Source: Pikeienuella litoralis
GTDB taxonomy: Bacteria; Pseudomonadota; Alphaproteobacteria; Rhodobacterales; Rhodobacteraceae
Assembly: GCF_037646705.1 (NCBI RefSeq)
Contig: NZ_JBBHER010000006.1
Location: forward strand, 248,001 to 312,000
DNA: 64,000 nucleotides
Direction: 5' to 3'
In this document: in pieces, positions 27,487 through 36,063 of the stretch
How the letters are laid out: the number at the start of each line of letters is the position of its first letter
How positions within the stretch are numbered: position 1 is the first letter of the stretch
Translations under genes and position numbers: made by a program
The notes under the pieces: generated by a model
What the model saw: only the letters and a program-made list of their open reading frames with translations
Databases searched by the model: none
Told to the model about the DNA's origin: nothing

Positions 27487-29241
27487 TCAAACAAGAGCCC
27501 CTCCCATCTCGCCGATGGCGCCTTCCGTCTCCGCCTCGCCCATCAGCATCTCGTTATGCGCCCGGCCCGAGGGGATCATCGGAAAGCAGTTCTCATGCTT
27601 TTCGATGAGGCAATCGAAGATCACCGGCCCGTCATGGGCCAGCATCTCCTCGATCGCCGCGTCGAGATCGGCGGGGTCGGAGCAGCGGATGCCCTTGCAG
27701 CCGAAGGCGTCGGCCAGCTTGACGAAATCCGGGAGCGCCTCCGAGTAGGTCTGGCTGTAGCGCTCGCCGTGCAGAAGCTCCTGCCACTGCCGGACCATGC
27801 CGAGCCGCTCGTTGTTCATGATGAACTGCTTCACCGGGGCGCGAAACTGCACCGCCGTCGCCATCTCCTGCATGTTCATCAACCATGACGCCTCGCCGGC
27901 GACATTGATCACCAGCGAGTCCGGATGCGCGATCTGCACCCCGACCGACGCCGGCAGGCCATAGCCCATCGTGCCGAGCCCGCCCGAGGTCATCCAGCGG
28001 TTCGGCGCCTCGAAGCCCAGATATTGCGCGGCCCACATCTGGTGCTGCCCGACCTCGGTGGTGATGTACCGGTCGCGCCCCTTGGTCAGGGCCTCGAGCC
28101 GCTCCAGCGCGTATTGCGGCTTGATCGTGGTCTTCGACGGCTTGTAGCCGAAGCAATTCACGTCTTTCCAGCCGTCGATCACGCCCCACCAGCGCTTCAC
28201 CTGCTCCGCCCTGGTCTTGGCGCCGCGCGCTCTCCAGATCTTCAGCATCTCTTCGAGGACATTGCCGGCGTCGCCGACGATCGGCACGTCGATGCGGATG
28301 TTCTTGTTGATCGAGGACGGGTCGATATCGATATGGATCTTCTTCGACTTCGGGCTGAAGGCGTCGATCCGGCCGGTGATCCGATCGTCGAAGCGGGCGC
28401 CGACGCACACCATCACATCGCAGCCATGCATCGCCAGATTGGCCTCATAGGCGCCGTGCATCCCCAGCATGCCGAGCCAGTTCTCGCCCGAGGCCGGATA
28501 GCACCCCAGCCCCATCAGGGTCGAGGTGATCGGAAACCCGGTTTCCGCGACCAGCTCCCGCAGAAGCTGGCTCGCGCCCGGCCCCGAATTCACCACGCCG
28601 CCGCCGGAATAGATGATCGGGCGTTCGGCCTTCTCGATCAGCTGGACCGCCTCCTCGATGGCCGCGGCGTCGCCCTTCACGGTCGGCTGATAGCTGGACG
28701 GCTTCGCCCCCTTCAGCCCCTTGTAGACGCCGGACGCGAACTGGACATCCTTCGGCACGTCGATCAGCACCGGCCCCGGGCGCCCGGATCTCGCGACATG
28801 GAACGCCTCATGGATGATGTCGCCAAGCTCCGCCGGATCTCTCACCAGCCAGTTGTGCTTGGTGCACGGCCGGGTGATGCCGACCGTATCCGCCTCCTGA
28901 AACGCGTCGTTGCCGATCAGGAACGTCGGCACCTGGCCGGAGATGCAGATGATCGGGATCGAATCCATCAGCGCGTCGGTCAGCCCGGTCACCGCGTTGG
29001 TCGCGCCCGGCCCCGACGTGACGATCAGGACGCCCGGCTTCCCGGTGGAGCGCGCATAGCCCTCCGCCGCGTGCGCCGCGCCCTGTTCGTGCCTGACCAG
29101 AATATGACGAATGTCATTCTGCTGGAAAAGCTCGTCATAGATCGGAAGAACAGCGCCGCCCGGATACCCGAATACGGTGTCCACGCCTTGATCCTTGAGG
29201 GCCCGTATCACGATCTGAGCGCCGGTTATCTCACGCGACAT
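27487..29241 (-). CDS. ilvB: Acetolactate synthase large (catalytic) subunit
   Basis: 584 residues from ATG at 29239-29241 (MSREITGAQIVIRALKDQG); the ATG-containing frame upstream crosses the attenuator. A thiamine-diphosphate and FAD enzyme that condenses pyruvate to acetolactate or with 2-oxobutyrate. Landmarks are GYPGGAVLPIYDELF, VRHEQGAAHAAEGYARSTGK (catalytic Glu), SGPGATN, and the ThDP segment VAGEASWLMNMQEM. ilvH follows; both sit behind a Leu/Ile/Val-coding leader and terminator. Confidence 0.97.
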   Translation of the reverse strand: MSREITGAQIVIRALKDQGVDTVFGYPGGAVLPIYDELFQQNDIRHILVRHEQGAAHAAEGYARSTGKPGVLIVTSGPGATNAVTGLTDALMDSIPIICISGQVPTFLIGNDAFQEADTVGITRPCTKHNWLVRDPAELGDIIHEAFHVARSGRPGPVLIDVPKDVQFASGVYKGLKGAKPSSYQPTVKGDAAAIEEAVQLIEKAERPIIYSGGGVVNSGPGASQLLRELVAETGFPITSTLMGLGCYPASGENWLGMLGMHGAYEANLAMHGCDVMVCVGARFDDRITGRIDAFSPKSKKIHIDIDPSSINKNIRIDVPIVGDAGNVLEEMLKIWRARGAKTRAEQVKRWWGVIDGWKDVNCFGYKPSKTTIKPQYALERLEALTKGRDRYITTEVGQHQMWAAQYLGFEAPNRWMTSGGLGTMGYGLPASVGVQIAHPDSLVINVAGEASWLMNMQEMATAVQFRAPVKQFIMNNERLGMVRQWQELLHGERYSQTYSEALPDFVKLADAFGCKGIRCSDPADLDAAIEEMLAHDGPVIFDCLIEKHENCFPMIPSGRAHNEMLMGEAETEGAIGEMGGALV

Positions 29242-29299
29242 CGTCTCTCTCCGTCTTCGCCCCGCGCGAACCTCACGGCTTCGGGGCGGTTCCATCAAT

Positions 29300-29321
29300 A
29301 AAAAAGGCCCCTTCCGGGGCC
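29300..29321 (-). terminator. ilvB attenuator (leader terminator)
   Basis: On the minus strand GGCCCC-GGAA-GGGGCC is followed by six T residues (A run 29300-29305 on plus). It lies between the leader peptide stop and the ilvB start, 59 bases before the ATG. This is the form of a transcription attenuator: ribosome stalling in the leader would let an upstream RNA segment pair with the stem and prevent termination. Confidence 0.85.
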
Positions 29322-29346
29322 CACGCGCGCATTCTCGCCGGATGTC

Positions 29347-29397
29347 TCACATCCGCCGGGGCGCGCGCCTCGCAATTACGATCAGAAGGGTTCGCAT
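29347..29397 (-). CDS. ilvL: ilv leader peptide (attenuation)
   Basis: A 16-codon frame on the minus strand, MRTLLIVIARRAPRRM then TGA, with GGAGAGG 4 bases before ATG. Five consecutive codons specify Leu-Leu-Ile-Val-Ile, the amino acids made by the downstream pathway. The stop lies 26 bases before the attenuator stem. Too short for usual gene finders. An in-frame ATG seven codons upstream (MQFWRGE) could extend it. Composition, position and hairpin together make the assignment convincing; antitermination pairing was not computed. Confidence 0.85.
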   Translation of the reverse strand: MRTLLIVIARRAPRRM

Positions 29398-29583
29398 CTC
29401 GCCTCTCCAGAACTGCATCTTGGGGGTAACCGCCTCCAGCCGACGGGTCAACCCGAAACCGCGAAAGAAAGTTATGGATTTTCATTTTTCAGGACATTTT
29501 CGCGCGTCAGGGCGCGGATTTCGGCAATAAATGGAAAGCGCCCTCCATTTCGGCGCCCATCTTCGCCGGGATCCGCCGCCATC

Positions 29584-30462
29584 TCACGAAAGGGCCGCCC
29601 CCTCCGGCTGGATCACCCGCCAGTCCTTCATCCGGTTCCGCATCCACGTCATCTGGCGTTTGGCGTAGTTCCGCGTCGCCCGGCGCGCCTCGGTCGCCGC
29701 CTCGTCGAGGGAGAGCCGCCCCTGAAGATGGGCGAACAATTCAGGCGCGCCCACCGCCTTCATCGCCGGCAGCTCCGGGTCGAGGCCGCGCGCCAGCATC
29801 GCGCGCGCCTCGGCCAGCGCGCCTTGCTCCAGCATGGCGCCGAAGCGCCGGTCGAGCCGTTCATAGAGCGCCGCCCGGTCAGGCAGGATCAGGACCTTTT
29901 CCGCCTCTCCGAGCAGGGGCGCGCCGGTCTCCGCCCGCCATGAGGCGAGGCCGCGCCCCGTCGCGTCGATCACCTCGAGCGCGCGCGCCACCCGTTTCGG
30001 ATTCTTCAGATCCGTCGTCGCCGCGGTTTCGGGATCGCGCGCCGCCAGCTCGGCCGCCAGCGCCGGCAGGCCCTCCTCGGCCAGTCGCGCCGACAGCGCG
30101 TCGCGCACCGAGGGCGGCGTCGGCGGGATCGGCGCCAGCCCCGCCGTCGCCGCCGTGAAGTAAAGCCCGGTGCCGCCGATGATGATCGGCCTCAGCCCCT
30201 CGGCGCGCGCCTCCGCCAACACCGCTTCGAGGTCGCGGAGCCAGCCGCCGACGGAATAGCGCGCAGATGCGCTCACATGGCCGTAAAGCCGGTGCGGCGC
30301 CGCGCTCTCCTCCGCCGCGGACGGGCGCGCCGTCAGGATTCGCCAGCCGTCATAGACCTGGCTCGCGTCGGCGTTGACGACCACGCCGCCGCGCCGCGCC
30401 GCCTCCAGCGCATAGGCCGATTTCCCCGCGCCGGTCGGCCCCGAAATCAACAATGGACGCAT
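29584..30462 (-). CDS. miaA: tRNA dimethylallyltransferase
   Basis: 292 residues. It adds a dimethylallyl group to A37 of tRNAs reading UNN codons. P-loop GPTGAGKSAYALE at residues 8-20, DASQVY, the substrate segment IIIGGTGLYFTA and the C-terminal RNYAKRQMTWMRNR are conserved. It is upstream of the ilv leader on the same strand, 186 bases before the leader ATG. Confidence 0.95.
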   Translation of the reverse strand: MRPLLISGPTGAGKSAYALEAARRGGVVVNADASQVYDGWRILTARPSAAEESAAPHRLYGHVSASARYSVGGWLRDLEAVLAEARAEGLRPIIIGGTGLYFTAATAGLAPIPPTPPSVRDALSARLAEEGLPALAAELAARDPETAATTDLKNPKRVARALEVIDATGRGLASWRAETGAPLLGEAEKVLILPDRAALYERLDRRFGAMLEQGALAEARAMLARGLDPELPAMKAVGAPELFAHLQGRLSLDEAATEARRATRNYAKRQMTWMRNRMKDWRVIQPEGAALS

Positions 30463-30532
30463 GTTCGCTCCCGGTTCTCCCGGCCGCGCGCGGCGCGCGC
30501 CTCCGCCGCCATCCGGCGGAAGGCCCGGCCGC

Positions 30533-30985
30533 TCAGTTCAGCGCCGCGCTCACCTCACCATAGGGGATCGCGTGGCCCTGATCGACCAGCCATTCGTTCA
30601 CGTCGAGATCGTCGATGAAGATCCGCGCGATGTAGCGGCCGTATTTGCCGCGCTTTCCGTCAACCACGCAGAGCGTGATCGCCCGCCCGCCGATCAGGTT
30701 CTTCAACGCCGCTTTCGCCGCCAGCCCGCGCGCCTTCTCCGCGGCCGAAACCGGGCGGCCCGCCCGCCCCCGCGTCTCCGGCGCGTCGACGCCGTAAAGG
30801 CGAAAGATCTCCCTGTTCACCTGAAGCTGGAAGCCAAGCTCGACATTCGCGCGAATCGTGTCGCCGTCGATCACCTTGGTCACGGTGGCCCGATAGGTGG
30901 AGTAGCGGCACTGATCCCCCGCCGACGCGGCCCCGCCCGCAAGGGTGAAGAGGATGAGAAACCCGGTCTGGATCAACCGGCGCAT
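30533..30985 (-). CDS. Secreted staphylococcal-nuclease-like (SNase) protein
   Basis: 150 residues from ATG at 30983-30985 (MRRLIQTGFLILFTLAGGAASA, a signal peptide). Active-site segments VTKVIDGDTIRA, FRLYGVDAPETRG and GKYGRYIARI supply the Ca2+ acid residues, the general base Glu and the Arg. Two Cys (QCRYS and TLCVVDG) may form a disulfide. It probably degrades nucleic acid in the periplasm or medium. The gene stands alone between miaA and an Lrp gene. Confidence 0.88.
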   Translation of the reverse strand: MRRLIQTGFLILFTLAGGAASAGDQCRYSTYRATVTKVIDGDTIRANVELGFQLQVNREIFRLYGVDAPETRGRAGRPVSAAEKARGLAAKAALKNLIGGRAITLCVVDGKRGKYGRYIARIFIDDLDVNEWLVDQGHAIPYGEVSAALN

Positions 30986-31019
30986 GAAAGCTCGCGGCCC
31001 GCCCGGGCGCCGCCCCGCG

Positions 31020-31502
31020 TCAGATCGGCGGCGGGGTCGATTTCTCTTCGCTGAGCAGCACATTGGATTCCACTTCGCCGATCCCCGGCAGGGTCATGAT
31101 CCGGCGGCGGAGGATCCGCTCGAAATCCGACAGATCGCGGGCCACGACCCGGAGCCTGTAATCGTAGACGCCGAGCACATGCTGCGCCAGTTGCAGCTCG
31201 GGAATCGCCGTCGCGGCGCGTTCGAACTCCTCGACCCGGCTTCGCCCCTTCGCCGCCAGCTTGACGCCGAGAAAGACCGTGACGCCATAGCCCAGCTTCT
31301 CCCGGTTCAGCGCGACGCGGCGCCGGATCACTCCCGCCGCCTCCATCCGCCGGATCCGCCGCCAGGCCACCGGCTGGGACAGCCCGGCCCGCTCGCCCGC
31401 CTCCTTCGCCGAGAGCGAGCCATCGGCCAGCAGCGCGCGCAGCAGCGCGAGGTCCGCCGCGTCGGGCGGGCCATAGGGCACGGCGGTCAGATCGGCAGCC
31501 AT
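31020..31502 (-). CDS. Lrp/AsnC-family regulator (second of a tandem pair)
   Basis: 160 residues. Winged helix DLALLRALLADGSLSAKEAGERAGLSQPVAWRRIRRMEAAGVI and a C-terminal RAM/ACT-like domain that binds amino acids (VTVFLGVKLAAKGRSRVEEFERA, VLGVYDYRLRVVARDLSDFERIL). It overlaps the end of the first Lrp gene by 16 bases, so the two are co-expressed and may form mixed oligomers. The effector is unknown; divergent ilvC suggests leucine or a related branched-chain amino acid. Confidence 0.92.
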   Translation of the reverse strand: MAADLTAVPYGPPDAADLALLRALLADGSLSAKEAGERAGLSQPVAWRRIRRMEAAGVIRRRVALNREKLGYGVTVFLGVKLAAKGRSRVEEFERAATAIPELQLAQHVLGVYDYRLRVVARDLSDFERILRRRIMTLPGIGEVESNVLLSEEKSTPPPI

Positions 31503-31948
31503 TCGTCATTCTTCAACTCCGAGACCAGCAGCAGCGCCTCGATATCGGCCACATGAGGCAGGTCTAGGATCTGGGTCTTAACAATTTGTTGATAATGCGA
31601 AAGATCGCGCGCGACGACGTCCATGCGGATATCGACCCGTCCGAGAAGGGTCTGGATCAAGACGATCTCGGGCACCGCGCGCGCCGCCGCGATGAACTCC
31701 TGAAACGCCCCCGCCTGCGTCTTGTCGAGCCGGACCCGGAGAAAGACCTGAACCTCGTAGCCGAGCTTTCTCAGGTCGACCTCGACCACCCGGCCCTCGA
31801 TCACGCCTTCGGCCTCCATCCGCTCCACGCGCCGCCAGCAGGGCGAAGGCGAAAGCCCGGCCCGCTCCGCGAGCGCCGCGGTGGAGAGGCTCGCGTCGGC
31901 CTGGAGCGCGCGCAGGATGCGCCTGTCGGTATCATCGAGCGTATGCAT
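31487..31948 (-). CDS. Lrp/AsnC-family regulator (first of a tandem pair)
   Basis: 153 residues from ATG at 31946-31948 (MHTLDDTDRRILRALQADASLS). Winged helix STAALAERAGLSPSPCWRRVERMEAEGVI, RAM domain around LLGRVDIRMDVVARDLSHYQQIV. Its start lies 133 bases from the divergent ilvC start, so it is positioned to control ilvC and its own operon. The two Lrp paralogues are clearly related but diverged, not a recent duplication. Confidence 0.92.
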   Translation of the reverse strand: MHTLDDTDRRILRALQADASLSTAALAERAGLSPSPCWRRVERMEAEGVIEGRVVEVDLRKLGYEVQVFLRVRLDKTQAGAFQEFIAAARAVPEIVLIQTLLGRVDIRMDVVARDLSHYQQIVKTQILDLPHVADIEALLLVSELKNDEWLPI

Positions 31949-32081
31949 GAACCATCCAATATCACCGGCTCTGTGGAATATCCATGCCTCGATTATGGTT
32001 TTCACGAGGCAGATAGACAAGTTTTACACCGTTCGGGCGGGTATGCTCGCGGCCATCGTCAACCAGAAACGAGGGCATTCC

Positions 32082-33104
32082 ATGCGCGTCTATTACGATC
32101 GCGATTGCGACATCAACCTGATCAAGGACCGCAATGTCGCGGTCGTCGGCTATGGCTCCCAGGGGCACGCCCACGCCCTGAACATGCGCGATTCCGGCGT
32201 GAAGAACGTCGCGGCCGCGCTCCGCGAAGGCTCCCCCTCCGCCGCGAAGGCCGAGGCCGAGGGCCTGAAGGTCATGGGCCTCGCCGAAGCGGCGAAATGG
32301 GCCGACCTGATCATGATGGCGATGCCGGACGAGCTTCAGGCCGACACCTATACGAAATACCTCCACGACAACATGAAGCCCGGCGCCGCGATCGCCTTCG
32401 CGCACGGCCTCAACATCCACTTCAAGCTGATCGAGGCGCGCGACGATATCGACGTCATCATGATGGCGCCCAAGGGGCCCGGCCACACGGTGCGCGGCGA
32501 GTTCGTCAAGGGCGGCGGCGTGCCCTGCCTCGTGGCGGTCGACCAGAATCCCTCGGGCAAGGCGCTGGAGATCGGGCTCTCCTATTGCTCCGCCATCGGC
32601 GGCGGCCGCTCGGGCATCATCGAGACCACCTTCAAGGAAGAGTGCGAGACCGACCTCTTCGGCGAGCAGGCCGTGCTTTGCGGCGGGCTGGTCGAACTGA
32701 TCCGGCTCGGCTTCGAGACCCTGGTCGAGGCGGGATACGAGCCCGAAATGGCCTATTTCGAGTGCTGCCACGAGGTGAAGCTGATCGTCGACCTGATCTA
32801 TGAGGGCGGCATCGCCAACATGAACTACTCGATCTCCAACACTGCGGAGTTCGGCGAGTATCATTCCGGCCCGCAGATCCTGCCGCGCGACGAGACCAAG
32901 GCGCGGATGAAGAAGGTGCTGAAGGACATTCAGGACGGCCGCTTCGTCTCCGAATGGATGCGCGAGTACAAGGCCGGCCTGCCGATGTTCAAGGCGACCC
33001 GCCGCAACAACGACGCGCACCAGATCGAGGAGATCGGCGAGAAGCTCCGCGGCATGATGCCCTGGATCTCCTCGGGCAAGCTGGTGGACAAGAGCAAGAA
33101 CTGA
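32082..33104 (+). CDS. ilvC: Ketol-acid reductoisomerase, class I
   Basis: 340 residues from ATG at 32082, the size of the short class I enzyme. ACGAGGG lies upstream; the longer frame would overlap the Lrp gene. It isomerises and reduces acetolactate with NADPH and Mg2+, the step after IlvBH. Landmarks are VAVVGYGSQGHAHALNMRDSG (nucleotide loop), MAPKGPGHTVRGE, and ETDLFGEQAVLCGG (Mg2+ carboxylates). A terminator follows 29 bases after the stop. Confidence 0.98.
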   Translation: MRVYYDRDCDINLIKDRNVAVVGYGSQGHAHALNMRDSGVKNVAAALREGSPSAAKAEAEGLKVMGLAEAAKWADLIMMAMPDELQADTYTKYLHDNMKPGAAIAFAHGLNIHFKLIEARDDIDVIMMAPKGPGHTVRGEFVKGGGVPCLVAVDQNPSGKALEIGLSYCSAIGGGRSGIIETTFKEECETDLFGEQAVLCGGLVELIRLGFETLVEAGYEPEMAYFECCHEVKLIVDLIYEGGIANMNYSISNTAEFGEYHSGPQILPRDETKARMKKVLKDIQDGRFVSEWMREYKAGLPMFKATRRNNDAHQIEEIGEKLRGMMPWISSGKLVDKSKN

Positions 33105-33133
33105 TCCCGCCACGCGGCGAAAGAGACGAGGGA

Positions 33134-33162
33134 AGGCCCTGCGAAAAGCAGGGCCTTTTTTC
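33134..33162 (+). terminator. Rho-independent terminator of ilvC
   Basis: AAGGCCCTGC-GAAAA-GCAGGGCCTT, a 10-bp perfect stem with the last bases merging into a run of six T residues, 29 bases past the ilvC stop. Confidence 0.93.
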
Positions 33163-33326
33163 TCGACCGAGGGCGTCGCTTCAGCGAAGATGGGCCAAAG
33201 ACGGTCTTGCGGCCCCGCCTCATCACGGGGTAGACGAGGCCGGGTCGTCCGGCTCGCCTCGGGCGGCCATCCACTCGTATCCTTCGGGCGGCGCCACCGC
33301 GCTCCGCCGAGAAGGGCGCGAGCGGC

Positions 33327-33412
33327 GCGGGTGTGGTGGAACGGTATACACGAAGGTCTCAAACACCTTTGCCTTTAACGGCTTGCGGGTTCGAATCCCG
33401 CCACCCGCACCA
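33327..33412 (+). tRNA. tRNA-Leu (anticodon CAA)
   Basis: 86 bases including an encoded 3' CCA. Acceptor arms GCGGGTG (33327-33333) and CACCCGC (33402-33408) pair perfectly. The anticodon stem AAGGT/ACCTT encloses loop CTCAAAC giving anticodon CAA (reads UUG). A long variable arm, as in leucine tRNAs, and a T-arm GGTTCGAATCC are present. Reading UUG, its A37 is a potential MiaA target. No second tRNA is nearby. Confidence 0.95.
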
Positions 33413-33516
33413 AAGATTTCTCCGCAGGAGCGCCATCGCCATCCGGATGGCGGAACCGCGGCGGCGGGCCTTTCGATGAGGCCCGGCGCGCGCGGCGGCG
33501 GCCCGATCCGCCGTCT

Positions 33517-34347
33517 TCAGGCGGCGCGAAGGCCGAGGAGTTTGCGCGCCTCCGCCGGGCTCGCCACCGGCCGGTCGTATTTCTGGCAAAGATCGACGAC
33601 GCGCCGGACCAGCGCCGCATTGGACGGCGCCAGCCGCTCACGGTCGAGCCGCACATTGTCCTCGAGCCCGCATCGCGCATGTCCGCCCCCGGCGACGCAC
33701 CACTCGTTGAGCGTGAGCTGCCCCGCGCCGATTCCGGCCGCGCACCATTCGCTTTCCGGCGAGAGCCGCTTCAGCGTCTCGACATAGAAATCGAACACCG
33801 CCCGGTCCACCGGCGTCGCGTTCTTCACGCCCATCACGAACTGCACATAGATCGGCGCGGCCAGCCGCCCGTCCGCCTGCATCTTCGCGGCCTGAAAGAT
33901 ATGCGACAGATCGAACGCCTCGATCTCCGGCTTGATCTCATAGGTCCGCATCTCCGCCGCCAGCCAGTCGATCAGATCGGGGCTGTTCTCGTAGATCCGC
34001 GTCGGAAAGTTGTTCGAGCCCACGGCCAGCGACGCCATGTCCGGCCTGAGCGGGAGCATGCCGCCCCGCTCGCGCCCCGCGCCCGAGCGCCCGCCGGTCG
34101 AGAACTGGATGATCATGCCCGGGCACGCCGCCTCCAGCTCCGCCTTCAGGCGCGCGAACCTCGCCGGATCCGAGGTCGGGGTCTCGTCGTCGTTCCGGAC
34201 ATGAAGATGCGCGATCGAGGCTCCGGCCTCGAACGCCTCCCGCGTGCTCTCGACCTGCTCGGCGATGGTGATCGGCACCGCCGGATTGTCCGCCTTCCGG
34301 GGCACCGAGCCGGTGATCGCGACGCAGATGATGCAGGGTTTGGCCAT
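33517..34347 (-). CDS. Beta-keto acid cleavage enzyme (BKACE/DUF849, Kce-like)
   Basis: 276 residues from ATG at 34345-34347 with GAGGAG upstream. The BKACE family uses acetyl-CoA to cleave beta-keto acids into acetoacetate and an acyl-CoA. The metal site is seen as HLHVRND (His-x-His, about residues 48-50) and LNEWCVAGGGHARCGLEDN (Glu, His). It is the last gene after pcaG (17-base gap). Because pcaI, pcaJ and pcaF are absent here, it may act on 3-oxoadipate to give succinyl-CoA and acetoacetate. Family is firm, substrate is inference. Confidence 0.88.
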   Translation of the reverse strand: MAKPCIICVAITGSVPRKADNPAVPITIAEQVESTREAFEAGASIAHLHVRNDDETPTSDPARFARLKAELEAACPGMIIQFSTGGRSGAGRERGGMLPLRPDMASLAVGSNNFPTRIYENSPDLIDWLAAEMRTYEIKPEIEAFDLSHIFQAAKMQADGRLAAPIYVQFVMGVKNATPVDRAVFDFYVETLKRLSPESEWCAAGIGAGQLTLNEWCVAGGGHARCGLEDNVRLDRERLAPSNAALVRRVVDLCQKYDRPVASPAEARKLLGLRAA

Positions 34348-34364
34348 GGCGCGCTCCTCAGCGG

Positions 34365-34982
34365 TCAGCAATCGAAGAAAATCGTCTCGTCTTCGCCCTG
34401 AATACGGATGTCGAACCGGTAATCCGCCGGCCCGGTCTTCGCCGCGATCAGCGTCGAGGCCCGGCTTTGATGTTCGAGCCGCGAGAGGATCGGATCGGCC
34501 TTCAGCGCCGCTTCGTCATCGGGGAAATACATCCGGGTCTGCAACCCGATATTGATCCCCCGCGCGACGATCCAGAACGTCACATGCGGCGCCTGCATCC
34601 GCCCGTCGGGGAAGGGAACCGGGCCGGGGCGGATGGTCTCGAACAGCCACTCTCCGGTCTCATAATCGCCGGCCTTGCGCCCGAAGCCGGTGAAATGCGG
34701 GTCCGCCGCGCCGCGCGTCTCCGCCGGCGAGTTATAGAGCCCGGCGGCGTCCGCCTGCCAGATCTCCACCATCGCATCCTTCAACGCCGCCCCGGCCCCG
34801 TCGAAGACCGCGCCGCGGATGGCGATCCGCTCGCCCTTCGTCTCCGGGGTCAGCATGGAGGCGCCGAGATCCTCGGCCAGCACGCCGCCGACGCCGCAGA
34901 AATTCGGCACGCAGCCGATATGGACATAAGGCCCCGCCGTCTGGCTCGGCGTCTCTTTCCGATAGACCGGCCGGCGGATCAT
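34365..34982 (-). CDS. pcaG: Protocatechuate 3,4-dioxygenase alpha subunit
   Basis: 205 residues from ATG at 34980-34982 overlapping the pcaH stop (ATGA). KETPSQTAGPYVHIGCVPN, MVEIWQADAAGLYNSPAE, TGFGRKAGDYETGEWLFET and PHVTFWIVARGINIGLQTRMYFPDDE match PcaG. The alpha chain lacks the iron-ligand Tyr/His set but completes the active site with PcaH. Ring cleavage of protocatechuate to 3-carboxymuconate. Confidence 0.96.
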   Translation of the reverse strand: MIRRPVYRKETPSQTAGPYVHIGCVPNFCGVGGVLAEDLGASMLTPETKGERIAIRGAVFDGAGAALKDAMVEIWQADAAGLYNSPAETRGAADPHFTGFGRKAGDYETGEWLFETIRPGPVPFPDGRMQAPHVTFWIVARGINIGLQTRMYFPDDEAALKADPILSRLEHQSRASTLIAAKTGPADYRFDIRIQGEDETIFFDC

Positions 34983-35686
34983 GGCGCGCCCTCGAACAGG
35001 GTCCGCCGCCGCCCGCGAAGCACGATATCGAAGCGATAGGCGCGCGCGTCCATCGGGATCGTCGCCTCCCGGTCGAGCGCGGCGATCAGCGTCTCCACCG
35101 CCTCGCGCGAGGGAACCGACGCGACGATGGGGCATTGCCAGATCATCGGGTCGCCCTCGAAATACATCTGCGTGATCAGCCGCTGCGCGAACGCCTCGCC
35201 GAAGATCGAAAAATGGATATGCGCCGGGCGCCAGTCGTTCGGCCCGTTCGGCCAGGGATAGGCGCCGGGCTGGATGGTGCGGAACTCGTACCAGCCGTCC
35301 GCGTCGGTGAGCGTGCGCCCGCAGCCGCCGAAATTCGGGTCGATCGCGCCGATATAGGTCTCTTTCGCGTGCCGGTAGCGGCCGGAGGCGTTGGCCTGCC
35401 AGACCTCGATCAGCGCGCCGGGAACCGGGCGGCCCGCCTCATCCTCCACCCTCCCGTAGACGACGATCCTGGGGCCGATCGCCTCCCCCCCGTCGGGGGA
35501 GAAATTCCGGATCAGGTCGTTGTCGAGCGGGCCGATCAGCGACGGCGCGAACATCGGCCCGGTCAACTCCGAGAGCGTCTGCGGCATGACCACCGGGGCC
35601 GCCTGCGGGCTCCGTTTCACGCTGGTCTTGTAACGGGGGAAAAGCGCCGGGGGATGCCAGCTCCGGTCACGCGCGAAATAGGTCAC
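34979..35686 (-). CDS. pcaH: Protocatechuate 3,4-dioxygenase beta subunit
   Basis: 235 residues. It carries the non-haem Fe(III) ligands: the Tyr in YRHAKETYIGAIDPNFGG, the Tyr in IQPGAYPWPNGPNDWRPAHIHF, and the two His in HIHF. It overlaps pcaG by 4 bases and pcaC by 4 bases, so the operon is translationally coupled. It opens the aromatic ring of protocatechuate intradiol. Confidence 0.97.
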   Translation of the reverse strand: MTYFARDRSWHPPALFPRYKTSVKRSPQAAPVVMPQTLSELTGPMFAPSLIGPLDNDLIRNFSPDGGEAIGPRIVVYGRVEDEAGRPVPGALIEVWQANASGRYRHAKETYIGAIDPNFGGCGRTLTDADGWYEFRTIQPGAYPWPNGPNDWRPAHIHFSIFGEAFAQRLITQMYFEGDPMIWQCPIVASVPSREAVETLIAALDREATIPMDARAYRFDIVLRGRRRTLFEGAP

Positions 35687-36063
35687 GGCGTCATCCCCTC
35701 CTCCTCAAGAACCCGCTTGATGATCCGGATCGCCGCGTTGGCGCGCGGAACCCCCGCGTAGACCGCGACATGCAGCATCGCCTCCCGAAGATCCTCCGCC
35801 GTCGCGCCGGTGTTCTTCGTCGCGCGGACGTGCATCGCGACCTCTTCGTCATTGCCGAGCGCGGCGAGGAGCGCGAGCGTGACGATGGAGCGCTCGCGCC
35901 TGGTGAAGTGCGGGCGCGCCCAGACCGAGCCCCAGGCGCCTTCGGTGATGAAGGTCTGGAACGGCTCGTCGAACGGGGTCTTGGCGGCTTCCGCGCGGTC
36001 GACATGGGCGTCGCCCAGCACCGCGCGCCGGGTCGCCATGCCGGCGCGATACGCCTCAGACAT
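35683..36063 (-). CDS. pcaC: 4-carboxymuconolactone decarboxylase
   Basis: 126 residues from ATG at 36061-36063 (MSEAYRAGMATRRAVLGDAHVDRAE). A CMD-fold protein: FDEPFQTFITEGAWGSVWARPHFTRRERSIVTLALLAALG and MHVRATKNTGATAEDLREAMLHVAVYAGVPRAN with the conserved His and Glu. It decarboxylates 4-carboxymuconolactone to the enol-lactone used by PcaD. Its start overlaps the pcaD end by 8 bases. Confidence 0.96.
   Translation of the reverse strand: MSEAYRAGMATRRAVLGDAHVDRAEAAKTPFDEPFQTFITEGAWGSVWARPHFTRRERSIVTLALLAALGNDEEVAMHVRATKNTGATAEDLREAMLHVAVYAGVPRANAAIRIIKRVLEEEGMTP

Noticed and set aside
29423..29451. TTGACC-N17-TTACCC as ilv promoter
   Set aside because: The -35 is fair, the -10 is poor, so I did not list it as a feature; the true promoter should still lie just upstream of the leader.
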